Assembly (NCBI GenBank): GCA_964401045.1
Contig: CAYNXB010000053.1
Location: forward strand, 1 to 17,007
DNA from: CAYNXB01 sp964401045
GTDB taxonomy: Bacteria > Pseudomonadota > Alphaproteobacteria > Sphingomonadales > Sphingomonadaceae
Length of the DNA stretch: 17,007 bases
Direction: 5' to 3'
Below the pieces are notes generated by a model. The model made no database searches and was not told the DNA's origin. It worked only from the letters and a program-made list of their open reading frames with translations. A program made the translations under genes and the position numbers. Positions 7,706-14,317 of the stretch are shown in pieces; the first letter of the stretch is position 1, and every line of letters starts with the position of its first letter.

Positions 7706-7723
7706 TTCATACATGAGAATTTT
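7701..7723. promoter_or_regulatory. Second imperfect dyad next to the hydrolase ribosome binding site
   Basis: AAAATTTCAT (7701-7710), a 2-base centre and ATGAGAATTTT (7713-7723) form an inverted repeat with one extra base in the right arm. The left part and centre (ATTTC, ATAC) resemble the iclR-promoter repeat. The element ends 9 bases before the hydrolase ATG and abuts its GGGGCGA ribosome binding site, so a bound protein could block initiation. It may be a second half of a tandem IclR site. Confidence 0.4.
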
Positions 7724-7732
7724 GGGGCGAGC

Positions 7733-8431
7733 ATGCTGCTGTTGCTTCCGGGTCTGGTCTGTGATTCGCGCATCTATGCGCCGCAGCTTGCTGCCTTCGA
7801 GGATGCGCGCGCGATCGACGGTTATGGACGCGCGGACACCCTGCAGGCGATGGCGTGGATGGCGCTCGACCTAGCCGACGCGGAAGGCGCCGAGACCTTC
7901 GACCTGCTCGGGCATTCAATGGGCGGGCGAGTCGCGCTCGAAGTGTTTCGCCTCGCCCCCGGCCGGGTGAGGCGCCTCGGCCTGATGTCGACCGGAACTC
8001 ATCCGCTGCGCGCGGGCGAGCCGGCCAAGCGGGCGGCCTTGCAGGCGATCGGCTACGATCAGGGTTATCCGGCGCTGATAGACGCGTGGCTGCCACCGAT
8101 GGTCGCTGAGGCCAACCGCGCCGATCCGGCGATCTACGCACCGATGCGGCAGATGTGCCTCGATGCCGGGCAGGACGTGTTCGACGCGCAGATCCGCGCG
8201 CTCCTCGCCCGTCCCGAGCAGGCGGGTCTCCTGCCGCTGATCGGCTGCCCCACGCTGGTGCTGACAGGCGCGCTCGATACCTGGAGCCCGCCCGCCCAGC
8301 ACGAGGAGATCGCCGCGGCGATCCCCGATGCCGAGCTCGTCATCGTTCCAGGCGCCGGACACATGATCCAGCGCGAAGCCCCGGAAGCGGTGAACGACGC
8401 GATTGCCGGCTGGCTTGGCCGGGCGGCGTGA
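7733..8431 (+). CDS. Alpha/beta hydrolase, co-directional with the O-demethylase
   Basis: This 232-residue cytosolic protein has the alpha/beta-hydrolase catalytic triad: Ser62 in the nucleophile elbow GHSMG (60-64), Asp182 in GALDTWSP, and His210 in GAGHMIQ. The N-terminal LLPGLVCDSRIY is the usual oxyanion-hole strand. The cap domain is small. Such enzymes cleave esters, lactones or C-C bonds; the substrate cannot be read from sequence. The start ATG 7733 gives a fold that begins directly with the first strand and is preceded by GGGGCGA; the longer opening from 7604 would overlap metF and run through the operator-like dyads. It precedes the LigM-like gene by 40 bases, so the two are probably co-transcribed. 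A role in releasing a methoxylated aromatic acid from an ester is a guess. Confidence 0.88.
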   Translation: MLLLLPGLVCDSRIYAPQLAAFEDARAIDGYGRADTLQAMAWMALDLADAEGAETFDLLGHSMGGRVALEVFRLAPGRVRRLGLMSTGTHPLRAGEPAKRAALQAIGYDQGYPALIDAWLPPMVAEANRADPAIYAPMRQMCLDAGQDVFDAQIRALLARPEQAGLLPLIGCPTLVLTGALDTWSPPAQHEEIAAAIPDAELVIVPGAGHMIQREAPEAVNDAIAGWLGRAA

Positions 8432-8471
8432 GATTCAACCCATAACCCCTTCAATCGAGAGGAACGAGTAG

Positions 8472-9893
8472 ATGAGTGAAACCCTTCAACAGAAGCTTGA
8501 TTCGGCCGGCAACGTCGTCGAACTGCTGCGCAACCAGCAGGTCGGACCGAATCCCTATCCGGGCGTTCCCGCCGAATATTCCAACTGGCGCAACGAGCAG
8601 CGCGGCTGGGCCGAGAGCGCGGTGCTGTTCAACCAGAGCTACCACATGGTTGAGCTCTACGTCCGTGGTCCGGACGCGTTCGCGCTGCTCGAATACCTCG
8701 CGATCAACAGCTTCAAGAACTTCACCGTTAACAAGGCCAAGCAGTTCGTTCCGGTGACCCCGGACGGCTACGTGATCGGCGACGTGATCCTGTTCTACCT
8801 GGCCGAGAACGAGTTCTCGCTGGTCGGCCGCGTGCCCGCGATCGAATGGGTCGAGTTCCACGCCCAGTATCCGAAGGCTGATGGCAGCAAGTGGGACGTC
8901 ACCGTCGAGCGTGACGAGCGCACCGCGCTGCGCACCGACGGCAAGCGCAAGAACTACCGCTTCCAGCTCCAGGGCCCGAACGCGATGAAGACGCTGGAGA
9001 AGGCGATGGGGCAGACCCCGCCGGACCTGAAGTTCTTCAACATGGCGCACATCGATATCGGCGGTAAGGACGTCATCGCTCTGCGCCACGGCATGGCGGG
9101 TCAGCCCGGATACGAGCTGTTCGGGCCGTGGGAAGACTATCAGGCGGTCCACGCGGCGCTGGTTGCCGCGGGCAAGGACTTCGGCCTCGAGCTGGTCGGC
9201 GGCCGTGCCTATTCGTCGAACACGCTGGAATCGGGCTGGCTGCCTTCGCCGCTGCCCGCGACCTACACCGGCGATTCGCAGATGATGAAGGACTTCCGCC
9301 AGTGGGCTGGCGGCAATTCCTATGCCGGCATGTGCTCGATTGGCGGCAGCTACGTTCCCGACAGCGTCGAGGGCTACTACCTCACGCCGTGGGACATCGG
9401 CTACGGCCACATCGTCAAGTACGACCACGAGTTCGTCGGCCGCGAGGCGCTGGAGCGGATGGCTGGTGAGAAGCACAAGCAGAAGGTCACCCTCGCGCTC
9501 GATCCCGAGGATGTGCTGCGCGTGATCAGCTCGAACTTCGCCAAGGGCGAGCGGGCGAAGTACTTCGAGTTCCCGAGCGCGGTGTACTCGATGCATCCGT
9601 TCGACGAAGTGCGCGTGGACGGCAAGGCGATCGGCGTTTCGACCTGGATCGGCTATTCGCAGAACGAAGGCGCGATGCTCAGCCTGGCGATGATCGACCC
9701 GGACTACGTCGAGTTCGGCAAGGAAGTGACGCTGGTGTGGGGCGAGCCCAACGGCGGCACCAAGAAGCCGACCGTCGAGCCGCACGTGCAGACCGAGATC
9801 AAGGCGATCGTCTCGCCCGTTCCGTACTCGTCGGTGGCGCGTAACGCCTACGCCGACAGCTGGCGCGCGACCGGCAAGGGCACCAACGCCTGA
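8472..9893 (+). CDS. Tetrahydrofolate-dependent aryl O-demethylase, LigM/DesA family (GcvT fold)
   Basis: The 473-residue protein is close in length and layout to Sphingobium SYK-6 LigM (vanillate/3-O-methylgallate O-demethylase, about 471 residues), which transfers an aromatic methyl group to THF. Residues that I recall as functional in LigM are present: Tyr29 (LigM Tyr31), Gln55 (Gln57), His58 (His60), Arg120 (Arg122), the catalytic Tyr247 in RAYSSN, and Trp256. The GcvT-like C-terminal part contains GHIVKYDHEFVGREAL (312-327). The start ATG 8472 follows GAGAGGA. It lies behind the hydrolase and is convergent with iclR across a terminator, while metF-folD sit on the far side of the divergent promoter. 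Which methoxy compound it acts on (vanillate, syringate, methylgallate or another) is not decidable, so no specific symbol is given. Confidence 0.92.
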   Translation: MSETLQQKLDSAGNVVELLRNQQVGPNPYPGVPAEYSNWRNEQRGWAESAVLFNQSYHMVELYVRGPDAFALLEYLAINSFKNFTVNKAKQFVPVTPDGYVIGDVILFYLAENEFSLVGRVPAIEWVEFHAQYPKADGSKWDVTVERDERTALRTDGKRKNYRFQLQGPNAMKTLEKAMGQTPPDLKFFNMAHIDIGGKDVIALRHGMAGQPGYELFGPWEDYQAVHAALVAAGKDFGLELVGGRAYSSNTLESGWLPSPLPATYTGDSQMMKDFRQWAGGNSYAGMCSIGGSYVPDSVEGYYLTPWDIGYGHIVKYDHEFVGREALERMAGEKHKQKVTLALDPEDVLRVISSNFAKGERAKYFEFPSAVYSMHPFDEVRVDGKAIGVSTWIGYSQNEGAMLSLAMIDPDYVEFGKEVTLVWGEPNGGTKKPTVEPHVQTEIKAIVSPVPYSSVARNAYADSWRATGKGTNA

Positions 9894-9918
9894 GCTTCGG
9901 CTCCAAGGTAAAACGGGA

Positions 9919-9948
9919 AGGGCGGTCCGCGAGGGCCGCCCTTTCTTT
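9919..9948 (+). terminator. Intrinsic terminator after the O-demethylase gene
   Basis: The stem pairs AGGGCGGTCC (9919-9928) with GGGCCGCCCT (9933-9942) around a GCGA loop, with one G-T wobble, followed by a T-rich run to 9948. It sits between convergent genes, and on the minus strand the hairpin is followed by TTCCCGTTTTACC, so it may also stop iclR transcripts. Confidence 0.88.
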
Positions 9949-9961
9949 ATGCGCGGCGAAA

Positions 9962-10750
9962 TCAGGCCGAAGCGAGCAGGTCGACGGTCCTGCCGAGCAG
10001 GTCCTTGACCCGGCGTTCAACTTCTTCGGAATAGCGCGGCAGCGGCACGGCGACCGAGATCGCACCGACCACTTCGCCGTCGAGCGTCACCGCGCGGCCG
10101 ATCCCGCGGATGCCGAGCGAAAACTCGTCGGCCGTCATGGCGAAGCCGCTCTTGCGGATCGCCGCGATCTGTTTGCGCAACGGCCCCTCGGCTGTGACCG
10201 TGGACGGAGTGAACTTCTCGCGCTTGCTCTCGATGAAGTAACGGTCGAGCTCCTCTTCCGGCAGCACGGCGAGCAGGGCTTTGCCCGAAGCGAGCGCGTG
10301 CATTGGCAGGCGCGTGCCGGTCGGCACGGCATAGCGCAGCGCCTGGTCGCTGGTTTCCGTGGCGATCGCCTCCATCTCCCACGCGCTGCGGATGAAGAAG
10401 CTGGCCGTCTCGTTCAGTTGGACGCGCAGCGCGCGCACCAGCGGTTGCACGCGTTCGGCGAGCGTGAACCGTGCGCCGCGCGTCTGCAGCCGCGCCAGGC
10501 CGGGGCCCGCGGTGTATCGCCGCCCCTGGCGCTGGAGGTAGCCACGCTCGACCAGCGTCGCGAGCAGGTAGGATAGGCTGGACACGGGGATGGCGAGCGC
10601 GGTAGCAATCTCCTGCGCCACCAGGGCGCGGTCCGTCGCGACGACATATTCGATGATGTCGAGCGTACGCGTGGCCGATTTGACCTGCGCCTGCATCGGG
10701 CTCGCGCCAGTACCGTTGGACGGTCCGGCTCCGTTGGTCTCTTCCGCCAT
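9962..10750 (-). CDS. IclR-family transcriptional regulator
   Basis: The 262-residue protein has an N-terminal winged helix-turn-helix at about residues 25-85 (ATRTLDIIEYVV, then LVAQEIATALAIPVSSLSYL and a YLQRQGRRYTAG wing) and a C-terminal IclR effector-binding domain at about 90-262 (including LPMHALASGKALLA and FSLGIRGIGRAV). IclR proteins bind inverted repeats as dimers or tetramers and respond to small, often aromatic, effectors. In Sphingobium SYK-6 the regulators of ligM and desA (DesR, DesX) belong to this family, and desX lies downstream of desA, as here. The ATG at 10750 is preferred; an in-frame ATG at 10768 falls inside the perfect inverted repeat and neither has a strong ribosome binding site. 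It is divergent from the GMC operon, so self-regulation plus control of that operon is plausible. Confidence 0.92.
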   Translation of the reverse strand: MAEETNGAGPSNGTGASPMQAQVKSATRTLDIIEYVVATDRALVAQEIATALAIPVSSLSYLLATLVERGYLQRQGRRYTAGPGLARLQTRGARFTLAERVQPLVRALRVQLNETASFFIRSAWEMEAIATETSDQALRYAVPTGTRLPMHALASGKALLAVLPEEELDRYFIESKREKFTPSTVTAEGPLRKQIAAIRKSGFAMTADEFSLGIRGIGRAVTLDGEVVGAISVAVPLPRYSEEVERRVKDLLGRTVDLLASA

Positions 10751-10758
10751 GAGTGCAG

Positions 10759-10778
10759 TATTTCGCATACGCGAAATA
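10759..10778. promoter_or_regulatory. Perfect inverted repeat, probable IclR operator
   Basis: TATTTCGC (10759-10766), spacer ATAC and GCGAAATA (10771-10778) form a perfect 8+4+8 dyad, 9 bases upstream of the preferred iclR start and within the iclR/GMC intergenic region. The size fits IclR-family operators, and a degenerate copy occurs upstream of metF and the hydrolase. The dyad is seen directly; the binding protein is inferred. Confidence 0.75.
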
Positions 10779-10850
10779 AACGCAAGTGTGAAAGCCTCTT
10801 AGACGGAGACGGTGCTTCGGGAGCCTGTCTCGCCCGCCTTGTCAGCAATC

Positions 10851-10864
10851 CTAACGATCGTTAG
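10851..10864. promoter_or_regulatory. Perfect 14-bp palindrome in the GMC operon leader (TetR-like operator)
   Basis: CTAACGATCGTTAG is a perfect palindrome ending 17 bases before the GMC ATG at 10881, flanked by direct AGCAAT copies on both sides. The AACG-N2-CGTT pattern resembles TetR-family operators. A weak -35-like TTGTCA (10839-10844) and -10-like TAGCAA (10862-10867) would bracket it at 17-bp spacing. No TetR gene is in the window. Confidence 0.55.
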
Positions 10865-10880
10865 CAATGCGGCAAGGGAG

Positions 10881-12527
10881 ATGCCGGTGAGCGTGGAGAG
10901 TTTCGATTACATCGTGGTGGGTGCGGGCAGCGCCGGATGCGTCGTGGCCGCACGGCTGAGTGAGGACCCGCGCACCAACGTGCTGCTGCTCGAAGCGGGC
11001 GGGAGCGACCAGCACCTCTATCTCCGGATGCCGCTGGGCTTCCTCAAGGCCATGATGCACCCGCGTTTCAACTGGGACTATCTGAGCGAGCCGGAGCCCC
11101 ATCTCGAAGGGCGGCGCCTGCCACTTCCGCGCGGCAAGGTGATGGGCGGCTGTTCGACGACCAACGGCATGTTCGCCATGCGCGGCCACCCGCTCGATTA
11201 CGATCAGTGGGCTCAGCTCGGCGCGCGCGGCTGGTCCTACGCCGACGTGCTGCCGTACTTCCGCAAGCTCGAGGATTCCTGGCGGGGCGAGAATGCCTAC
11301 CACGGAAAGGGTGGCCCGGTGGCGGTGCGGCCGATCGAATCGCCGTACCTGCATCACGAGCGGCTTATGGAAACAGCCGCAGGGGCCGGCTTCCCGACCA
11401 GCGAGGACCTCGCCGGTGAGCACGCGGAGGGGTTCGCACGCGGCGAGATCACGATCGACGACCGTGGCCGGAGGGCAAGCGCCGCCGCGGCCTATCTGGT
11501 GCCGGCGATGGGCCGGCGGAACCTCGATGTGCGCCAGGGCGTGCTGGTCCGCCGCATGGTGTTCGAAGGCAAGCGTTGCGTCGGCGTCGAGGTAGACAGC
11601 CCGGACGGGCCGCGAGTGCTGCGCGCAAATCGCGAAGTGATTCTTTCGGGCGGGGCATACAATTCGCCGCACCTGCTGATGCTCTCCGGCATCGGTCCGG
11701 CCGCGCATCTCAAGCAGCACGGGATCGCCGTGCTGCATGACAGCGCGGGCGTCGGCCGCAACCTGCAGGAGCATGCCACCGGAATGATGGAGTGGGACGC
11801 AACCGGGCCGGTCACGTTCATCAACCAGCTCCGGTGGGACAAGGTCGCGCTCAATTCACTGCGCTGGCTGGTCGGTGGCGGCGGGCCGATGGCGAGCCAG
11901 CTCAACAGCGCCAACATCGTCATCCGCACGCGCGACAATCTTGACCGTCCGGACATCCAGATCATGGCCAACCCGATCCGGTTCGACGCGCAGACCTGGT
12001 TCCCGTGGATCAAACCCGCGCAGAGCCACGTCTTCTGGGCGGGCCTTGTGCTCCTTCATCCCGAGAGCCGCGGGTGGGTCGAGCTCAAGAGCGCCGATCC
12101 CCGCCAGACCGCGGCGGTGACGCTCAACCTGCTCGACGCGGAAGCCGACCGCACGACCATGCGCGAGGCCCTGCGCACGGCGCGGCGGATATACCGCACG
12201 CCGCCGTTCGCCGAACTGATCGGCAACGAGCGCATGCCGGGTGAGGAGGTCGAAAGCGACGAGGCGCTCGACGCGTTCATCCGCGCGACCTGCTATATCG
12301 GCATGCATCCGACCAGCACCTGCGCAATGGCGCAGGGCGCGAACTCGGTGGTCGATCCCGAGCTCAGGGTGATCGGGGTGGAGGGCCTGCGCATCGCCGA
12401 CTGTTCGGTGATGCCGACTGTGCCCGGCGGCAACACCAACCTGCCGGCGATCATGGTGGGCGAGAAGTGCGCAGACCTGATCCGGGGCCAATCCCTGCCG
12501 CGCGCCGAACTTCCGGAAGCGGCATGA
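10881..12527 (+). CDS. GMC-family FAD oxidoreductase (choline dehydrogenase-like)
   Basis: This roughly 548-residue flavoenzyme should oxidise a primary or secondary alcohol. It shows the FAD motif VVGAGSAGCVVAARLSE from about residue 12, GMC signature 1 (PRGKVMGGCSTTNGMF at about 84-99), GMC signature 2 (GAYNSPHLLMLSGIG) and the catalytic His476 in MHPTSTCAM with Asn520 in GGNTNLPA; their 44-residue spacing equals that of His466/Asn510 in choline oxidase. There is no signal peptide or membrane anchor. The start is uncertain: ATG 10881 abuts the AAGGGAG element, whereas GTG 10887 lies 6 bases after it and may be the true start. The GTG at 10812 would put the 14-bp palindrome inside the gene. 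The gene heads a four-gene overlapping operon and is divergent from iclR. Substrate unknown. Confidence 0.92.
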   Translation: MPVSVESFDYIVVGAGSAGCVVAARLSEDPRTNVLLLEAGGSDQHLYLRMPLGFLKAMMHPRFNWDYLSEPEPHLEGRRLPLPRGKVMGGCSTTNGMFAMRGHPLDYDQWAQLGARGWSYADVLPYFRKLEDSWRGENAYHGKGGPVAVRPIESPYLHHERLMETAAGAGFPTSEDLAGEHAEGFARGEITIDDRGRRASAAAAYLVPAMGRRNLDVRQGVLVRRMVFEGKRCVGVEVDSPDGPRVLRANREVILSGGAYNSPHLLMLSGIGPAAHLKQHGIAVLHDSAGVGRNLQEHATGMMEWDATGPVTFINQLRWDKVALNSLRWLVGGGGPMASQLNSANIVIRTRDNLDRPDIQIMANPIRFDAQTWFPWIKPAQSHVFWAGLVLLHPESRGWVELKSADPRQTAAVTLNLLDAEADRTTMREALRTARRIYRTPPFAELIGNERMPGEEVESDEALDAFIRATCYIGMHPTSTCAMAQGANSVVDPELRVIGVEGLRIADCSVMPTVPGGNTNLPAIMVGEKCADLIRGQSLPRAELPEAA

Positions 12528-12910
12528 GAACGCCCGGGGAGGAGGCGAACCTCGCGCTGGTGCGCGCGATGTTCGAGCAGGTGCTGGGTCCGATGGATTC
12601 GGGCGCGGTCGACCGGTTTATCGCGCCGGGCTACATCCAGCACAACCAGATGGCCGAGCCGGGGCGCGACGGCCTCAAGCGGTTTCTCGATACGATCAGG
12701 GGGCAGACGCCCGAGGCGGTGCACGACGTCAAGCGCGCGTTCGTCGACGGCGATCACGTGACGGTGCACTACCATGTCCGCCGCTGGCCCAATGACAAGG
12801 GCTGGGCGGTGATCGATATTTTTCGCATCGAGGATGGGCTGATCGTCGAGCACTGGGACGTGATGCAGGATGTGGCCGAGGGCGGACCGAACCCGCTCGG
12901 GCCGTTCTAG
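12524..12910 (+). CDS. SnoaL-like / NTF2-like protein
   Basis: This 128-residue single-domain protein has the SnoaL/NTF2 pattern: an N-terminal helix (NLALVRAMFEQVL), the YIQHNQ strand, GRDGLKRFL helix, paired strands VTVHYHVRRW and a C-terminal FRIEDGLIVEHWDVMQ. It most resembles the predicted SnoaL-like aldol-condensation group (COG4922), whose members are small isomerase-like or ligand-binding proteins with no settled reaction. Its ATG overlaps the GMC stop (ATGA at 12524-12527), so it is translationally coupled. An upstream in-frame start at 12467 lies inside the GMC gene and was rejected. It may act on an unstable product of the GMC or SDR enzyme. Confidence 0.82.
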   Translation: MRTPGEEANLALVRAMFEQVLGPMDSGAVDRFIAPGYIQHNQMAEPGRDGLKRFLDTIRGQTPEAVHDVKRAFVDGDHVTVHYHVRRWPNDKGWAVIDIFRIEDGLIVEHWDVMQDVAEGGPNPLGPF

Positions 12911-12919
12911 GGAGGAACG

Positions 12920-13669
12920 ATGCGCTTCAAGGACAAGGCCGCGCTCGTGCTTGGCGGCAACAGCGGCATCGGCCTCGCCAGCGCCAGAGCTCTTGCCGAA
13001 GAGGGCGCACGGGTGACGATCACCGGGCGCAACCGGCAGACGCTCGACGAGGCGATTGCGGCAATTCCCGGCGTGCACGGGCTCATTGCCGACATTGCCG
13101 ATCTCGCGGCGATGGACCGCGTGGTCGCCGACATCGAGGCACGCGACGGCAAGATCGACGTGCTGTTCATCAACGCCGGGGTCGGTGGCTTCGCGCCGCT
13201 GCGGCAAATAACGCCAGAAGCGTGGGACGAGGTCCACTCGATCAATCTGCGCGGCTGCGTATTCGCGCTGCAAAAGGCGCTGCGGTTGATGGGCGCGGGC
13301 GCCTCCATCGTCGTCACCGGCTCGATCGGCGCACATGGCGCGCTCCAGGGCAACGGTGCCTACGCGGCGGCCAAGGGCGGTTTGTACATGGCGATGAAAG
13401 TCTTCGCCAAGGAACTGGTTGGAGAAGGCATCCGCCTCAACATGGTCAGCCCCGGGCCGATCGAAACCCCGCTGCTTTACCGCAATCCGGGCATGAGCGA
13501 CGACGCAGTCGAGGGCCTGCGCCAGATGATGATCGAACAGATCCCGATGCACCGCATGGGTGAGCCGGAGGAAGTCGCCAAGGCGGTGCTGTTCCTCGCC
13601 TCCGACGATGCGAAATTTATCACCGGGGCGAACCTGTTCGTGGATGGTGGATTGCTGGAGCTGCGCTGA
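12920..13669 (+). CDS. Short-chain dehydrogenase/reductase (classical SDR)
   Basis: The 249-residue product is a classical NAD(P)-dependent SDR. It has the cofactor loop GGNSGIG at 12-18 (the usual leading Thr is Gly here), the structural FINAG at 83-87, Asn109, catalytic Ser135 in GSIGAHG, and Tyr148/Lys152 in YAAAK, followed by the SPGPIETP cofactor segment. A C-terminal VDGG is normal for the family. After the second strand, TGRNRQ places a basic residue where NADP-preferring members often have one, so NADP use is possible. The ATG has GGAGG at 12911-12915. It lies 9 bases after the SnoaL-like gene and overlaps the next gene by one base. It probably acts in sequence with the GMC enzyme on an alcohol/ketone pair. 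Confidence 0.93.
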   Translation: MRFKDKAALVLGGNSGIGLASARALAEEGARVTITGRNRQTLDEAIAAIPGVHGLIADIADLAAMDRVVADIEARDGKIDVLFINAGVGGFAPLRQITPEAWDEVHSINLRGCVFALQKALRLMGAGASIVVTGSIGAHGALQGNGAYAAAKGGLYMAMKVFAKELVGEGIRLNMVSPGPIETPLLYRNPGMSDDAVEGLRQMMIEQIPMHRMGEPEEVAKAVLFLASDDAKFITGANLFVDGGLLELR

Positions 13670-14196
13670 TGGAATTTAACGACACCACTCCGTTCCAGGG
13701 CCCGTTCTCGACGCTCGACAATCCGCGGCTAGAATTCGTGATGGAAGTGCGGCTGACGTTCCCCGAAGTGCACACCATTGCCCCGCACCCCAACGGCGGA
13801 ATGCGCAGCGCCGTGCTGGTCAGTGGCGGGCAGTTCGAAGGGCCGAAGCTCAAGGGCCGCGCGGTGCCGGGCTCGGGCGGCGACTATGCCTATTTCCGCC
13901 CCGACGACGTCGCCGTGTTCGACGCGCGCTATCTGCTCGAGGAGGACGACGGCACGCCGATCCTGCTGATGAACCGCGGGTTCCTGTGGGGCCGCCAGCC
14001 GGAGACGATGGAGCGGCTGCGGGACTGGGCGTTCAGGGGCGGCGAGCCGGTTCCGCACGAGCAATACTACCTGCGCGGCAACCCGACGTTCGAAGTGCCG
14101 ATCGGCAAGCACGACTGGCTGACGAAGCACGTGTTCATCGGCGTCGGCGAGCGCCGTTCCGACGGCAACCTGCTGCGGTACTACGCGCTGACCTGA
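13669..14196 (+). CDS. DUF3237 (UPF0311) protein
   Basis: This 175-residue protein matches the DUF3237 pattern: an N-terminal FVMEVRLTFPEVH strand, GGMRSAVLVSGGQFEGPKLKGRAVPGSGGDY in the centre (cited in parts: GGQFEGPKLKG and VPGSGGDY), then a DARYLLEEDDGTPILLMNRG strand pair and a C-terminal HVFIGVGER. The family folds as a beta barrel with no proven reaction; members often sit beside oxidoreductases and hydrolases of catabolic clusters. The start ATG overlaps the SDR stop (TGATG at 13667-13671), so it is the last gene of the coupled GMC operon. No terminator is evident in the 121 bases that follow. Family call is from sequence pattern. Confidence 0.8.
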   Translation: MEFNDTTPFQGPFSTLDNPRLEFVMEVRLTFPEVHTIAPHPNGGMRSAVLVSGGQFEGPKLKGRAVPGSGGDYAYFRPDDVAVFDARYLLEEDDGTPILLMNRGFLWGRQPETMERLRDWAFRGGEPVPHEQYYLRGNPTFEVPIGKHDWLTKHVFIGVGERRSDGNLLRYYALT

Positions 14197-14317
14197 TACT
14201 GGACCAAGTCAACGACGCGGCTGGACCTGGGGTAGAGTCGCGGTTAGCCTCCCTCGTGCGGACGGAAACCACCGGACCGTGACAAAAACAATAAGCACAA
14301 TTTGGGGGAGTTTCACC

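Noticed and set aside
8451..9785. Long minus-strand open frame (444 codons) opposite the O-demethylase
   Set aside because: Antisense shadow caused by high third-position GC; the plus strand holds conserved catalytic residues along the full length.
9943..9960. TTTATGCGCGGCGAAA as a third IclR operator copy
   Set aside because: Only the outer bases match the iclR repeat (about 9 of 16), the centre does not, and it lies between converging gene ends beside a terminator.
12293..13552. Minus-strand open frame (419 codons) opposite the GMC/SnoaL/SDR genes
   Set aside because: It spans three well-supported genes on the other strand and shows no family motifs.
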